Origin: Thermopolyspora sp044507605
GTDB taxonomy: Bacteria > Actinomycetota > Actinomycetes > Streptosporangiales > Streptosporangiaceae
Direction of reading: 5' to 3'
Assembly: GCA_044507605.1 (NCBI GenBank)
Contig: JBIQJI010000002.1
Coordinates: 1 to 64,000, forward strand
Length of the DNA stretch: 64,000 nucleotides
The notes under the pieces are model-generated. The model had not been told where the DNA came from. It saw only the letters and a list, made by a program, of their open reading frames with translations, and ran no database searches. The position numbers and the translations under genes were made by a program. Positions 7,739-15,877 of this stretch are shown in pieces (the first letter of the stretch is position 1; each line of letters opens with the position of its first letter).

Positions 7739-8074
7739 TCAGGAAATCGGCGTCCTGTTGACTGAGAGACAGTAGCGGCTTGTTTCATACGGAAACGTGC
7801 TTGGCCTGTCTGTTCTGTGAGGGACCTCCCTTCGCGGGGAGCCGTACCGCTGAGCGGGGGGTGTGATTCGCCGTTCGGTGGTGTGGCGGTGCGTGCCGCC
7901 GGGCCGGCCCGTCGCCTGTCGATGTTCGAACGTCGTCCGCCGGTCATGGCCGCCGGGCGGAGAACGTAAAACCTCGGCAAACGTCGGCGGGGCGAGATTT
8001 TGTCGGCGGCGCAGATTCACGAACCATTCAGCCGCCCATATCTCACGGTATTCGTCTGAGGTCGGGAGTCTGAG
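7739..8074. other. Upstream region of the ammonium transporter gene
   Basis: 336 bases without a convincing gene. It contains a TTGACT at about 7758 and an AT-richer stretch after 7960 (GTAAAACCTCGGCAAAC), loosely like half of an actinobacterial GlnR box but with too many mismatches to call. The promoter of the transporter gene must lie here. Confidence 0.35.
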
Positions 8075-9289
8075 ATGCATGGTGGGCCGAATACCGGCGA
8101 TTCCGCGTGGGTACTCGTCAGCTTCGCCATGGTGCTGCTCATGACGCCGGGCCTCGCCCTCTTCTACGGCGGGATGGTCCGGGCGCAGAATCTGGTCAGC
8201 GTCCTGTACATGAGCTTCGTCTCGATCGCCGTGGTGTCCGTCGTCTGGTTCCTCTACGGGTACGGCCTGGCGTTCGGCAAGGACGTCGGAGGGCTCGGCC
8301 TGATCGGCTGGGGCGACTGGGAGTTCTTCAAGACCACGCCGAGGGTTCTGCTGGGCCGCATTCCGCTCTACGTCTACTCGCTCTTCCAACTCGTCTTCGC
8401 GATCATCACGCTGGCGCTGGTCAGCGGCTCGGTCGCGAACCGGGTCAGGCTCGGCCCATGGATGATCTTCGGAGCGATCTGGGTGACGCTGACCTACCTG
8501 CCGATCGCCCACTGGGTGTTCTTCGACGGCGGCTGGATCAACCGGTGGGGGGTGCTGGACTTCGCCGGCGGCCTGGTCGTCGAGCTCAATTCGGGGGTCG
8601 CGGGCCTGGCGCTGGCGCTGGTGCTCGGGCCGAGCCTGCGTTTCCGCAGGGAGGGCCCTCCGCTGCCCAAGAACATCCCGCTGGTCATGGCGGGCATGGG
8701 GCTGCTGTGGTTCGGATGGTTCGGGTTCAACGGCGGTTCGGCGCTGACGGACGGCGCGCTGGCGGCGAACGCGGTGGTCAACACGATCATGTGCGGCTGT
8801 GTCGCGATGCTCGTCTGGATGATTCTCGAACGGGTGCGGTTCAGGCAGTTCTCCCGGCTGGGCGGCACGACCGGCGCGCTCGTCGGCCTGGTGGCGATCA
8901 CCCCCGCCTGCGGATACGTCAACCTGTTCGGCGCGACCGTCATCGGCATCGTCGTCGCCGTCGTCTGCACCTACGCCGTGGAGGTCAAGACGACCGTCGG
9001 CTACGACGACACCCTGGACGTCGTCGGCATCCACGGGGTCGGCGGCATCGTCGGCGTGACGCTGCTCGGGCTCTTCGCCACCGGCGAGTACGGCAAGCCC
9101 ACCGCCGGCCTGTTCTTCGGCGGCTCGATCTCCCTGCTGGGCAAGCAGGTCGTCGCCATCCTCGCGGTGGCCTGCTACAGCTTCGTGCTCACCTACCTCA
9201 TCGGCAAGGTCGTCGACGCCCTGTTCGCCTTCCGGCCGGGGCGCCGCGAGGAGGCCTTGGGCCTCGACACCGAACTGCGCATGGGATGA
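8075..9289 (+). CDS. amt: Ammonium channel/transporter of the Amt/Mep/Rh family
   Basis: 404 aa with about eleven membrane helices. Family landmarks are PGLALFYGGMVR near the start, the hydrophobic gate region YSLFQLVFAIIT, WFGWFGFNGGSAL and DVVGIHGVGGIVG. The second pore histidine is present (His320). The first of the twin histidines, normally in the motif GGTVVH, is replaced by glutamate: GGLVVELNSG (Glu170), as in fungal Mep1/Mep3. The protein would conduct ammonium into the cell. GGGAG lies 6 bases before the ATG. No glnK or PII gene follows, unusual for a bacterial amt; instead it converges on the urease operon, linking it to urea-derived nitrogen. Confidence 0.93.
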   Translation: MHGGPNTGDSAWVLVSFAMVLLMTPGLALFYGGMVRAQNLVSVLYMSFVSIAVVSVVWFLYGYGLAFGKDVGGLGLIGWGDWEFFKTTPRVLLGRIPLYVYSLFQLVFAIITLALVSGSVANRVRLGPWMIFGAIWVTLTYLPIAHWVFFDGGWINRWGVLDFAGGLVVELNSGVAGLALALVLGPSLRFRREGPPLPKNIPLVMAGMGLLWFGWFGFNGGSALTDGALAANAVVNTIMCGCVAMLVWMILERVRFRQFSRLGGTTGALVGLVAITPACGYVNLFGATVIGIVVAVVCTYAVEVKTTVGYDDTLDVVGIHGVGGIVGVTLLGLFATGEYGKPTAGLFFGGSISLLGKQVVAILAVACYSFVLTYLIGKVVDALFAFRPGRREEALGLDTELRMG

Positions 9290-9314
9290 GCCCTTCCGGT
9301 GCGAGGCCAGGACC

Positions 9315-9677
9315 TCATATCGCGCGGAACAGGGCGTACAGCAGCGTGAAGACGATGAGACCGAACATCACGGAGACGAGCACGTTCGTGATGGCCTTGG
9401 CGTACTTGCCGTCCTGGAACAGGTGGACGGTTTCCAGCTCGAACGTGCTGAACGTCGTCAGCGCGCCGCAGAAGCCCGTTCCGAGCAGCGCCTCCAGGGC
9501 GCTACCCACGCCGGCGCCGTGCAACGCGCCCAGGAAGCCCGCGCCCAGGAGGTTGACCGTCAGCGTCCCCCAGGGAAACGCCTTGCCGAAACGCCGCTTG
9601 ACCGTCAGGTCGAGGAAGTAGCGCAGCATGGCGCCGGACGCCCCTCCGACGAGCACCGACACGATGACGACGATCAC
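9315..9677 (-). CDS. crcB: Fluoride channel CrcB/FluC, copy 1
   Basis: 120 aa, four membrane helices. Motifs are GGASGAMLRYFLD, FPWGTLTVNLLGAGFLG and GFCGALTTFSTFE, which contain the conserved Asn of the pore and the TTFST segment whose Phe and Ser/Thr line the fluoride path of dual-topology Fluc channels. The GTG start at 9677 overlaps the stop of the other crcB by GTGA, so the two are co-translated, consistent with the paired heteromeric form found in many Gram-positives. It is the last gene of the urease operon. Function: passive export of fluoride. Confidence 0.92.
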   Translation of the reverse strand: MIVVIVSVLVGGASGAMLRYFLDLTVKRRFGKAFPWGTLTVNLLGAGFLGALHGAGVGSALEALLGTGFCGALTTFSTFELETVHLFQDGKYAKAITNVLVSVMFGLIVFTLLYALFRAI

Positions 9678-10189
9678 GACGCCGTACCGCCTTCGGCCCC
9701 GTGGCCGCGGCTCGGCACCAGCCCGCCCAGCCAGAGCCCCAGCGCGATCGCAAGCCATCCGCCCACCACGCTGACCGCCGCGTAGGTGGCGCCCAGGTCC
9801 CAGGCGCCGCCCCGGCCGAGGGCGTGAATTCCGTCGATGAGATGGGAGAACGTGGTGAATCCGCCGAGATAGCCGGTCACCAGCAGCGGCCGGGTGAAAG
9901 CGCGCGGCCGGCTTCTGAGCAGGTATGTTGTCAGCACGCCCATGAGCAGGCAGCCGAGCAGGTTCACCAGGAGGGTCCCCCAGGGAAAGCCTCCCTGCGC
10001 GCCGGGCATCGCCTCGGTGATCAGGTAACGCAGCAGGGCCCCGGCGGCTCCTCCGACGGCGATGTCGAGGAACACCCCCGGCCGCAGCCCCGGATGGCGG
10101 GGCGGCCCCTTCTTGCCCCGGTCCAGGACGGCGGCTTCGGCTCTCTCGCGGTGAAGCAGGCGCCCCTCGGCCCTTCTCGAACCCTCCAT
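9674..10189 (-). CDS. crcB: Fluoride channel CrcB/FluC, copy 2, with basic N-terminal extension
   Basis: 171 aa. A basic cytoplasmic leader of about 38 residues precedes the channel domain: GGAAGALLRYLI, FPWGTLLVNLLGCLLMG and GYLGGFTTFSHLIDG. The usual length is about 125 residues, so the leader is extra; GGAGG and GAGG upstream of ATG 10189 support the long form, but a shorter internal start cannot be excluded. It follows ureD by 59 bases on the same strand and overlaps the next crcB by 4 bases. The His in FSHL stands where many homologues have Thr/Ser-rich FST, suggesting the two copies are specialised halves. Confidence 0.9.
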   Translation of the reverse strand: MEGSRRAEGRLLHRERAEAAVLDRGKKGPPRHPGLRPGVFLDIAVGGAAGALLRYLITEAMPGAQGGFPWGTLLVNLLGCLLMGVLTTYLLRSRPRAFTRPLLVTGYLGGFTTFSHLIDGIHALGRGGAWDLGATYAAVSVVGGWLAIALGLWLGGLVPSRGHGAEGGTAS

Positions 10190-10248
10190 GACCTCGTCCT
10201 CCAGGTCGTGTCCCAGGTCTCGTCATCGGCTGCACCGGACGACCGGCG

Positions 10249-11217
10249 TCATCGCTTGCGCCGGTCGGGCGCGGGCACCCCGAGGAGCAGCCTGCGGACG
10301 GCGTCCCAGACCTCTGCGGAGGCGGCCCCGACCTCGGGTGAGCTCTCCCCGAGGACGCGGGCCCAGGCGCCCCGTTCTCCCGGCAGGACGCCGGCCCCGG
10401 CCCGCAACCCCGTGCGGGCGAGGGTCTCGTGCATCGTGTCGGCCACCGTCTGCGCGGGTTTCGCACCGGTGATGACGTACAGGGACGCCATGACCCCGAA
10501 TCCGGCCATCACGGCGGGGCCCGTCGCGGCCCGTTCGCCGGGCACCAGGCGGAGCGGGTCGGCGAACAGCAGCCGTCCCTCGGCGTCGTGCACCTCGACG
10601 TCGCCGCAGTACGCCGTGTACGCGTGCCGTTCGCCCCGGGCGAGCCGACCGGCCAGCAGCGTCTCCCCCAGCACGACGGTCGCGTCCGGGGCGACGGTGA
10701 CGCCGACCTGCTGGTAGTACCGCGTGCCCCCGTAGGGGATCGTCGCGTCCGGCAGGTATTCCAGGTAGCCGCCGGACGCGACGGTGAGGTTGACGAGTTG
10801 CGTGGCGTAGTCCTGATCCATCCGGTAGAGCCGGGTGGCGCCCTGGGTCATCAGATGCACGGACGCGCCCGGCCCGCAGGAGACGTCGGTGCGGTAGCGA
10901 TCGCCCTGGACGACTCCGCCCGCGGACGACATGAGCATCACGTACGGCATGTCCGGGGCCCCGGGGTCGTAGTACAGCGGACGGGTGATGTGCGACGGAG
11001 CCTTCTGGTAGTGGGCCGTCAGCTCGGTGCGGCCCCCGATCGACTCGAACGCCAGGTCGAGGATGCCGACCTTGCCCGGGCTGCCGACCGGCAGCATGTC
11101 CAGGTCGCAGGCATGCCGCCGCACCGGCTCGGGCACCCACCGGGGAAGGTACCGCTCGGGCGAGAGCCGGTCGATCGCCTTCGGGGCGGTTCCCGCCCCT
11201 ACGTCGGCGAGGTGCAC
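10249..11217 (-). CDS. ureD: Urease accessory protein UreD (UreH)
   Basis: About 322 aa from GTG 11217, which overlaps ureG by 19 bases. Typical UreD segments are RPLYYDPGAPDMPYVMLMSS, AGGVVQGDRY, ATRLYRMD, GYLEYLPDATIPYGG and ARGERHAYTAY. UreD forms the scaffold with UreF and UreG that docks on apo-urease and lets nickel and CO2 reach the active site. It is the last urease gene in the operon, after ureG. The start is the least certain part: the conserved region begins a few dozen residues in, and later starts are possible. Confidence 0.9.
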   Translation of the reverse strand: MHLADVGAGTAPKAIDRLSPERYLPRWVPEPVRRHACDLDMLPVGSPGKVGILDLAFESIGGRTELTAHYQKAPSHITRPLYYDPGAPDMPYVMLMSSAGGVVQGDRYRTDVSCGPGASVHLMTQGATRLYRMDQDYATQLVNLTVASGGYLEYLPDATIPYGGTRYYQQVGVTVAPDATVVLGETLLAGRLARGERHAYTAYCGDVEVHDAEGRLLFADPLRLVPGERAATGPAVMAGFGVMASLYVITGAKPAQTVADTMHETLARTGLRAGAGVLPGERGAWARVLGESSPEVGAASAEVWDAVRRLLLGVPAPDRRKR

Positions 11218-11834
11218 GCCGTCTCCGCCCGTGCCCGGATGAAGTCGGCGACCTCGGCGATCCCGGTGCCGGCGAGGCAGTCGGTCAGCACGACGGGACC
11301 CCCGCCCCGGACCGCCCGCGCGTCCCGCTCCATGACCCCCAGGTCGGTGCGCACGTACCGGGCGATGTCGATCTTGTTGATGACGAGCAGATCGGAACCC
11401 GTGGTGCCCGGGCCGCGTTTGCGCGGCATCTTCTCCCCCTCGGCGGTGTCCAGGACGAAGATGTACACGTCGGCCAGCACCGGGCTGAAGGTGAGCGTCA
11501 GGTTGTCGCCGCCGCTCTCGAACAGCAGCAGGTCCAGGTCGGGAAAGCGCTCGACCAGGTCGGCCGCCGCCGCGAGGTTCATGGTCGGGTCGTCCCGGAC
11601 CGCGGTGTGCGGGCAGGCGCCCGTCTCGACCCCCACGACCCGCTCGGGGTCGAGCGTCCCGGCCAGCGTGCGGCGGATGTGCTCGGCGTCCTCCTGGGTG
11701 TAGATGTCGTTGGTGATCACCCCGCACCGGCGCCCCCGGGCCTGCAGCCGGGGGACCAGCGCCTCGATCAGCGCCGTCTTGCCGGACCCCACCGGACCGC
11801 CGACCCCTACTTTGAAGATTTTCTCCAGCTCCAT
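11199..11834 (-). CDS. ureG: Urease accessory GTPase UreG
   Basis: 211 aa from ATG 11834 (GAGG 7 bases upstream). The P-loop is GGPVGSGKTALIEAL; ITNDIYTQEDAE and the nickel-binding Cys-Pro-His motif (TGACPHTAVRDD) are intact, followed by LLFESGGDNLT and VINKIDIARYV for guanine recognition. UreG hydrolyses GTP to drive nickel delivery to urease, normally taking the metal from UreE. No UreE gene is present here, so the donor may be the His-rich CbiX-like protein of the same operon. An upstream in-frame start at 11858 exists but has no ribosome-binding site. Confidence 0.95.
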   Translation of the reverse strand: MELEKIFKVGVGGPVGSGKTALIEALVPRLQARGRRCGVITNDIYTQEDAEHIRRTLAGTLDPERVVGVETGACPHTAVRDDPTMNLAAAADLVERFPDLDLLLFESGGDNLTLTFSPVLADVYIFVLDTAEGEKMPRKRGPGTTGSDLLVINKIDIARYVRTDLGVMERDARAVRGGGPVVLTDCLAGTGIAEVADFIRARAETACTSPT

Positions 11835-11878
11835 GTCCCACCTCGTCTCACAGCACACGGCACTCCCTGGCGGACGGC

Positions 11879-12583
11879 TCAGGTGACGAACAGCCGGGCC
11901 TCGGCCCGCTCGTGCGCGGCCGAGACGATGTCGGCGACGGGCACCGAACCGTGCAGATCCCTCGGGTCCTCGACGGCGAGCGCCGTCCGCGCGACCTCCT
12001 CAAGGTCCGGGCGGACCTCGCGCAGCAGCCGCTGCGCCCGGCGGAAGTCGGTGCGGCCCAGCCGCACGGCCGCCGCCGCCCAGCTCGCGGCGAAGGCGTA
12101 CAGGTCGCCGGCGACCGCGTGTTCCACGGGCACCCCGAGTCCCGCGTGCAGCACGCCGACCGCCACCGCGTGATTGCCCGGCGTGGTCTTCGCCGCGACC
12201 AGCTCGGCCAGCCGGGCGGCCTCCGGCACCGCGAACGCGAAGGCCGCCGTGTCGAGGACCTGCCGGCCGGTCCGCGTCGACCCGCGGCGCTGCTCGCGGT
12301 TGAGCTTGATCGCGTGCAGCCGCCGGTCGACCTGGATCAGGCGGTCCCAATCCCCCGTGCCGACCGCGCGGTACGCCAGCACCAGGGCCGCCGCGTCCGC
12401 CGGGCCCACCGCGTTGTGCAGCAGGTCGGTCAGCAGTTCGCGCAGGTCGCCGGCGATCCCCAGCTGGACATACCCCTCCAGCCCGTGGGACAACGTGTAC
12501 ATCCCGCTCGGGAAGCCGGAGTCGGTGAGCTGGAACTGGGCCAGCAGCGGGGCCAGGCCGACGGCGCCGGGAGTCGCGCTCAT
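11879..12583 (-). CDS. ureF: Urease accessory protein UreF
   Basis: 234 aa. The start overlaps the ureC stop (TGATG), giving tight coupling. Family features are FQLTDSGFPSGMYTLSHGLEG at the N-terminus, a helical body (RRLHAIKLNREQR, STRTGRQVLD) and GNHAVAVGVLHAGLGVP, a standard UreF segment. UreF links UreD to UreG and acts as the fidelity factor of nickel insertion. The rest is Ala- and Arg-rich helix, as usual. Confidence 0.93.
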   Translation of the reverse strand: MSATPGAVGLAPLLAQFQLTDSGFPSGMYTLSHGLEGYVQLGIAGDLRELLTDLLHNAVGPADAAALVLAYRAVGTGDWDRLIQVDRRLHAIKLNREQRRGSTRTGRQVLDTAAFAFAVPEAARLAELVAAKTTPGNHAVAVGVLHAGLGVPVEHAVAGDLYAFAASWAAAAVRLGRTDFRRAQRLLREVRPDLEEVARTALAVEDPRDLHGSVPVADIVSAAHERAEARLFVT

Positions 12584-14301
12584 CACATGAAGTACAGCCG
12601 GTTCAGCGGCAGCTGCGCGGCCGGTTCGATGTGAGCCGGCTCCCCGTCGACGGTCACCCGGTAGGTCTCCGGATCGACCTTGATATCGGCGATCGTGGAG
12701 TTCCGGAGCATGTGGCGCTTGTCGACGGTACGGCACTGCCGTACCGGCCGGATCAGCCGGTTGAGGCCGAGCCGTTCGGGCACGCCCGCCTCGATCCCGG
12801 CGCCGGACAGGAAGGTCACGCAGGTGCTCGACAGCGCCTTGCCGCAGGTGGCGTACATGGGCCGGTAGTAGACCGGCTGCGGCGTCGGCAGGGACGCGTT
12901 GGGGTCGCCCATCTGCGCCCAGCTGATCAGGCCGCCCTTGATGACCATGGACGGTTTGGCGCCGAAGGAGTGGATCGGCCACAGCACGATGTCGGCGAGC
13001 TTGCCGTCCTCGAGCGAGCCGATCGTGTCCGCCATGCCGGAGACGCGCGCCGGGTTGATGGTCACCTTGGCCAGGTAGCGCAGCACCCGGAAGTTGTCGT
13101 TGCGGGAGGAGTCCTCCGGCAGCGGCCCCCGCTTGTCCTTGTTGTGGTGGGCGACCTGGAAGGTGCGGGTGAACGACTCGCCGATCCGCCCCATCGCCTG
13201 CGAGTCCGACCCGATGATGCTGATGATGCCCAGGTCGTGCAGCACGGTTTCGGCCGAGATGGTCTCGCTGCGGACCCGGCTCTCGGCGAACGCCACGTCC
13301 TCCGGCACGTCGTAGCTGAGGTGGTGGCAGACCATCGTCATGTCGAGCAGCTCGTCGACCGAGTTCGCGGTGTAGGGCAGCGTCGGGTTCGTCGAAGCCG
13401 GGAGCACGTTGGGCTCGCTGGTCACCCGCAGGACGTCGGGGGCGTGCCCGCCGCCGGCGCCCTCGGAGTGGTACGTGTGGATGGCACGGCCGTTGATCGC
13501 GTTGATGGTGTCCTCGACGAAGCCCGCCTCGTTCAGCGTGTCGGTGTGGATGTTGATCTGGATGTCGAACGCGTCGGCGACCGACAGCGCGCAGTCGATG
13601 ACGGCCGGTGTGGTGCCCCAGTCCTCGTGCACCTTCAGACCGGCGGCGCCGGCCTGGATCTGCTCCTCCAGCACCCCCGGCAGGCTGCTGTTGCCCTTGC
13701 CGTACACCGCGACGTTGATCGGGATGTCCTCGTAGGCCTGCAGGATGCGGGAGATGTTCCACTGGCCGGGCGTGGTCGTGCAGCCGCGGCTGCCGTCCGC
13801 GGGGCCGGTGCCGCCGCCGACCAGGGTGGTGATCCCGTTGCTCAGCGCGTGCAGGGCCTGCTGCGGGGTGATGAAGTGGATGTGCGTGTCGATCGCTCCG
13901 GGCGTGGCGATGAGATGCTCGCCGGAGACCACCTCGGTGTTCGCGCTGATGATCAGACGCCGGTCGACCCCGTTCTGCGTGTGCGGGTTGCCCGACTTGC
14001 CGATCCCGGCGATCCTGCCGTCCTTGATGCCGATGTCGCCCTTGACGATGCCCAGCACCGGGTCGATGATCACCGCGTTGGTGATCACCATGTCCAGGGC
14101 GACCGAGCGGCCGGACGCCGGATCGGCCGACATGCCGTCGCGGGCGGTCTTGCCGCCGCCGTACTGGGCCTCGTCCCCGTAATGCCCCTCGGTGTAGTCC
14201 TTCTCCACCTCGGCGACGAGGTTGGTGTCCCCGAGGCGGAGCCTGTCGCCGACGGTCGGGCCGTACATCGACGCGTACTGTTGCCGGCTCATCGTGGCCA
14301 T
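12583..14301 (-). CDS. ureC: Urease alpha (catalytic) subunit
   Basis: 572 aa, full family length. It holds the complete active site: His140 and His142 (DTHIHF), the Lys that becomes carbamylated (GLKVHEDWG, Lys223), His252 (NIHTD), His278 (TYHSEG), the flap MVCHHL (Cys325, His326) and the Asp of GSDSQAMGR. The enzyme hydrolyses urea to ammonia and carbamate with two nickel ions. After the flap, the usual Asp (HHLD) is Ser here (HHLSYDV), a modest deviation. It lies between ureB and ureF; the ureB-ureC gap is 6 bases. Confidence 0.97.
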   Translation of the reverse strand: MATMSRQQYASMYGPTVGDRLRLGDTNLVAEVEKDYTEGHYGDEAQYGGGKTARDGMSADPASGRSVALDMVITNAVIIDPVLGIVKGDIGIKDGRIAGIGKSGNPHTQNGVDRRLIISANTEVVSGEHLIATPGAIDTHIHFITPQQALHALSNGITTLVGGGTGPADGSRGCTTTPGQWNISRILQAYEDIPINVAVYGKGNSSLPGVLEEQIQAGAAGLKVHEDWGTTPAVIDCALSVADAFDIQINIHTDTLNEAGFVEDTINAINGRAIHTYHSEGAGGGHAPDVLRVTSEPNVLPASTNPTLPYTANSVDELLDMTMVCHHLSYDVPEDVAFAESRVRSETISAETVLHDLGIISIIGSDSQAMGRIGESFTRTFQVAHHNKDKRGPLPEDSSRNDNFRVLRYLAKVTINPARVSGMADTIGSLEDGKLADIVLWPIHSFGAKPSMVIKGGLISWAQMGDPNASLPTPQPVYYRPMYATCGKALSSTCVTFLSGAGIEAGVPERLGLNRLIRPVRQCRTVDKRHMLRNSTIADIKVDPETYRVTVDGEPAHIEPAAQLPLNRLYFM

Positions 14302-14307
14302 GGCGGC

Positions 14308-14739
14308 TCAGCCCTTCTTTCCGGAAGCCGGGGACTTCGATGTCTTCGACGGCTTCTCCCCGTCGCCGTCCGGTGCGTCGAGGTAGCCGCGCTCGCGCAT
14401 TCGCTTCAGCGCCTCGCGGTGCGCCGCCTCGGAACGCACGCTGCCGTTGAGCAGGCCGCCGAACCCCACAAGCCGCAGCCCGCCGCCGTATTCGACGAGC
14501 GTCACCTCCTTGGTGTCGCCGGGCTCGAAACGGACGGCCGTCCCGGAGGGTATGTCGAGTCGCTTGCCGAATGCCTTGTCACGGTCGAACTTCAGTGCGC
14601 GGTTCGTCTCGAAAAAGTGGAAATGGGAACCGACCTGGACCGCGCGGTCACCCGTGTTGTGCACCCTGATGGTCACTCTGGGCTGGCCGGCGTTCAACTC
14701 GATCTGCCCCTCGCCGTACAGGTAAACGTCATCCGGCAT
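14308..14739 (-). CDS. ureB: Urease beta subunit
   Basis: 143 aa. Conserved segments are RVHNTGDRAVQVGSHFHFFE, NRALKFDRDKAFGKRLDIP and RFEPGDTKEVTLVEYGG. The last 35 residues (Asp, Lys, Ser rich, ending ASGKKG) extend beyond the usual 100-110-residue subunit. The start overlaps the end of the upstream CbiX-like gene by 11 bases. Unlike the usual ureA-ureB adjacency, the CbiX-like gene is inserted between ureA and ureB. Confidence 0.95.
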   Translation of the reverse strand: MPDDVYLYGEGQIELNAGQPRVTIRVHNTGDRAVQVGSHFHFFETNRALKFDRDKAFGKRLDIPSGTAVRFEPGDTKEVTLVEYGGGLRLVGFGGLLNGSVRSEAAHREALKRMRERGYLDAPDGDGEKPSKTSKSPASGKKG

Positions 14740-15538
14740 GGGCCGTGGCCTCCTTCGTCACCGGCGGGGCGGAACCCCGGCGGTGTTCGGTGTGGTCGTG
14801 ATCGTCATCGCCGTGGGTGTGGGTGTGGGTGTGCGGGTGGGCGGGGTGGGCGTGCTGCGTGGGCGCCAGCCCGTCATCGCCGTACCGGCTCCACCGGTGT
14901 TCCGCGTCGGTCACCCGTTCGCGGACCAGCGCGGCGAGCGCGGCCGGGCCGAGCAGCGGCCCCGTGGCCGCAGCGCCGGCCCGCGACGGCGCTGGAATGA
15001 ACGAGGCGGGCACCAGGACGACGCCGTCGGCACCCAGTCGCAGGCAACGCTCCACACCTTCGTCCACGTCCGGATCGCCGCCCGTCAGCGCGACCTCCAC
15101 CCAGCGCACCGCCGTGTGCTGCCGCACCAGCCGCGCCACCTTGAACAACTCCGCGTCCGGCTCGGGTCCGGCGGCCGGCGCCACCAGCAGCACCGCCCGC
15201 CCGGGCGCCTCCCCGCACAGCGCCCCGGTCACCGCACCCCTGATCCAGCCGACCAGATGGCCCATCGTTCCCAGCGGCCCGGCCAGCAGCAGGTCCCCCC
15301 GAGCGCGGTCGCGTGCCGCCCACCGCAGGGTCTGCGCGGCGAAGGCCGCCAACTCCGGATCGCGGCCGAGCGTCATCGGCACCACCACGGTCCGGCCACG
15401 TCCGCGCAGCGCGGCCTGCAGGCCACGGCCCGGGGCGCACGCCTCGGGGCCGCCGGGCCCGATCAGGCCGGGCAGACACCGCCCGTTCCCGCTCTCATGC
15501 CCGCCGACCAGCAGGACGCCGGGCCGGCGGGACGTCAT
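14729..15538 (-). CDS. CbiX/SirB-like metal chelatase-type protein with His-rich tail, inside the urease operon
   Basis: 269 aa from ATG 15538, which overlaps the ureA stop (ATGA). The N-terminal part resembles sirohydrochlorin cobalto/ferrochelatases: VLLVGGHESGNG carries the metal-site His, followed by VVVPMTLGRDPE and a second chelatase-like half (VEVALTGGDPDVDEGVERC, VLVPASF). The second-half His expected after VPASF is missing. The last 40 residues contain ten His within 26 residues (HAHPAHPHTHTHTH and later HDHTEH), like the nickel-binding tails of UreE, HypB or SlyD. Position between ureA and ureB, absence of ureE, and the tail suggest a nickel metallochaperone or store feeding UreG; this is inference. 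Cobalt or tetrapyrrole chemistry is the alternative. Confidence 0.8.
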   Translation of the reverse strand: MTSRRPGVLLVGGHESGNGRCLPGLIGPGGPEACAPGRGLQAALRGRGRTVVVPMTLGRDPELAAFAAQTLRWAARDRARGDLLLAGPLGTMGHLVGWIRGAVTGALCGEAPGRAVLLVAPAAGPEPDAELFKVARLVRQHTAVRWVEVALTGGDPDVDEGVERCLRLGADGVVLVPASFIPAPSRAGAAATGPLLGPAALAALVRERVTDAEHRWSRYGDDGLAPTQHAHPAHPHTHTHTHGDDDHDHTEHRRGSAPPVTKEATAHAG

Positions 15539-15843
15539 TTCCCACCCACGGGGTCGTGGCAGGAGACCAGCTTGGTGCCGTCGTCGAAGACCGCCTCGAC
15601 CTGTATGAGCTTCAGCATGCCGCGTACGCCGGGCAGCACGTCGTCGGGGCCCACCACCTGTTTGCCCAGTTCCATGCACTCGGCGACGGTCTTGCCGTCG
15701 CGGGCCGCCTCCACGATCGCCGAGCTGATCAGCGCCACCGCCTCGCCGTAGTTCAGCTTCAGGCCCCGCTCCCGGCGCTGCCGCGCCATCTGCGCGGCGG
15801 TGAAGATGATGAGCTTGTCCATCTCGCGTGGTGTGAGATTCAT
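15535..15843 (-). CDS. ureA: Urease gamma subunit
   Basis: 102 aa. MNLTPREMDKLIIFTAAQMA, RERGLKLNYGEAVALIS and the VPGVRGML-like LPGVRGMLKLIQVEAVF are diagnostic. AGGAAGG lies 7 bases before ATG 15843; a TTG one codon earlier is a less likely start. It follows the urea transporter gene by 34 bases and overlaps the CbiX-like gene by 4. Confidence 0.96.
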   Translation of the reverse strand: MNLTPREMDKLIIFTAAQMARQRRERGLKLNYGEAVALISSAIVEAARDGKTVAECMELGKQVVGPDDVLPGVRGMLKLIQVEAVFDDGTKLVSCHDPVGGK

Positions 15844-15877
15844 CAATGATCCTTCCTGAGCCTGTCGTCGCGAGCGG

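Noticed and set aside
7960..7990. GlnR-box-like sequence before the ammonium transporter gene
   Set aside because: Only one loose half matches (GTAAA and CAAAC at 6-7 base spacing); the second half is absent, so I do not call it.
10127..10466. Fluoride riboswitch in front of the crcB pair
   Set aside because: The 59-base gap after ureD is too short and lacks the conserved fluoride aptamer pattern; expression most likely comes from the urease operon.
12631..15000. Very long open frame on the strand opposite ureC and ureB
   Set aside because: It is the mirror of highly conserved urease genes in 70 percent GC DNA; product is Val/Asp/Arg-rich with no family features.
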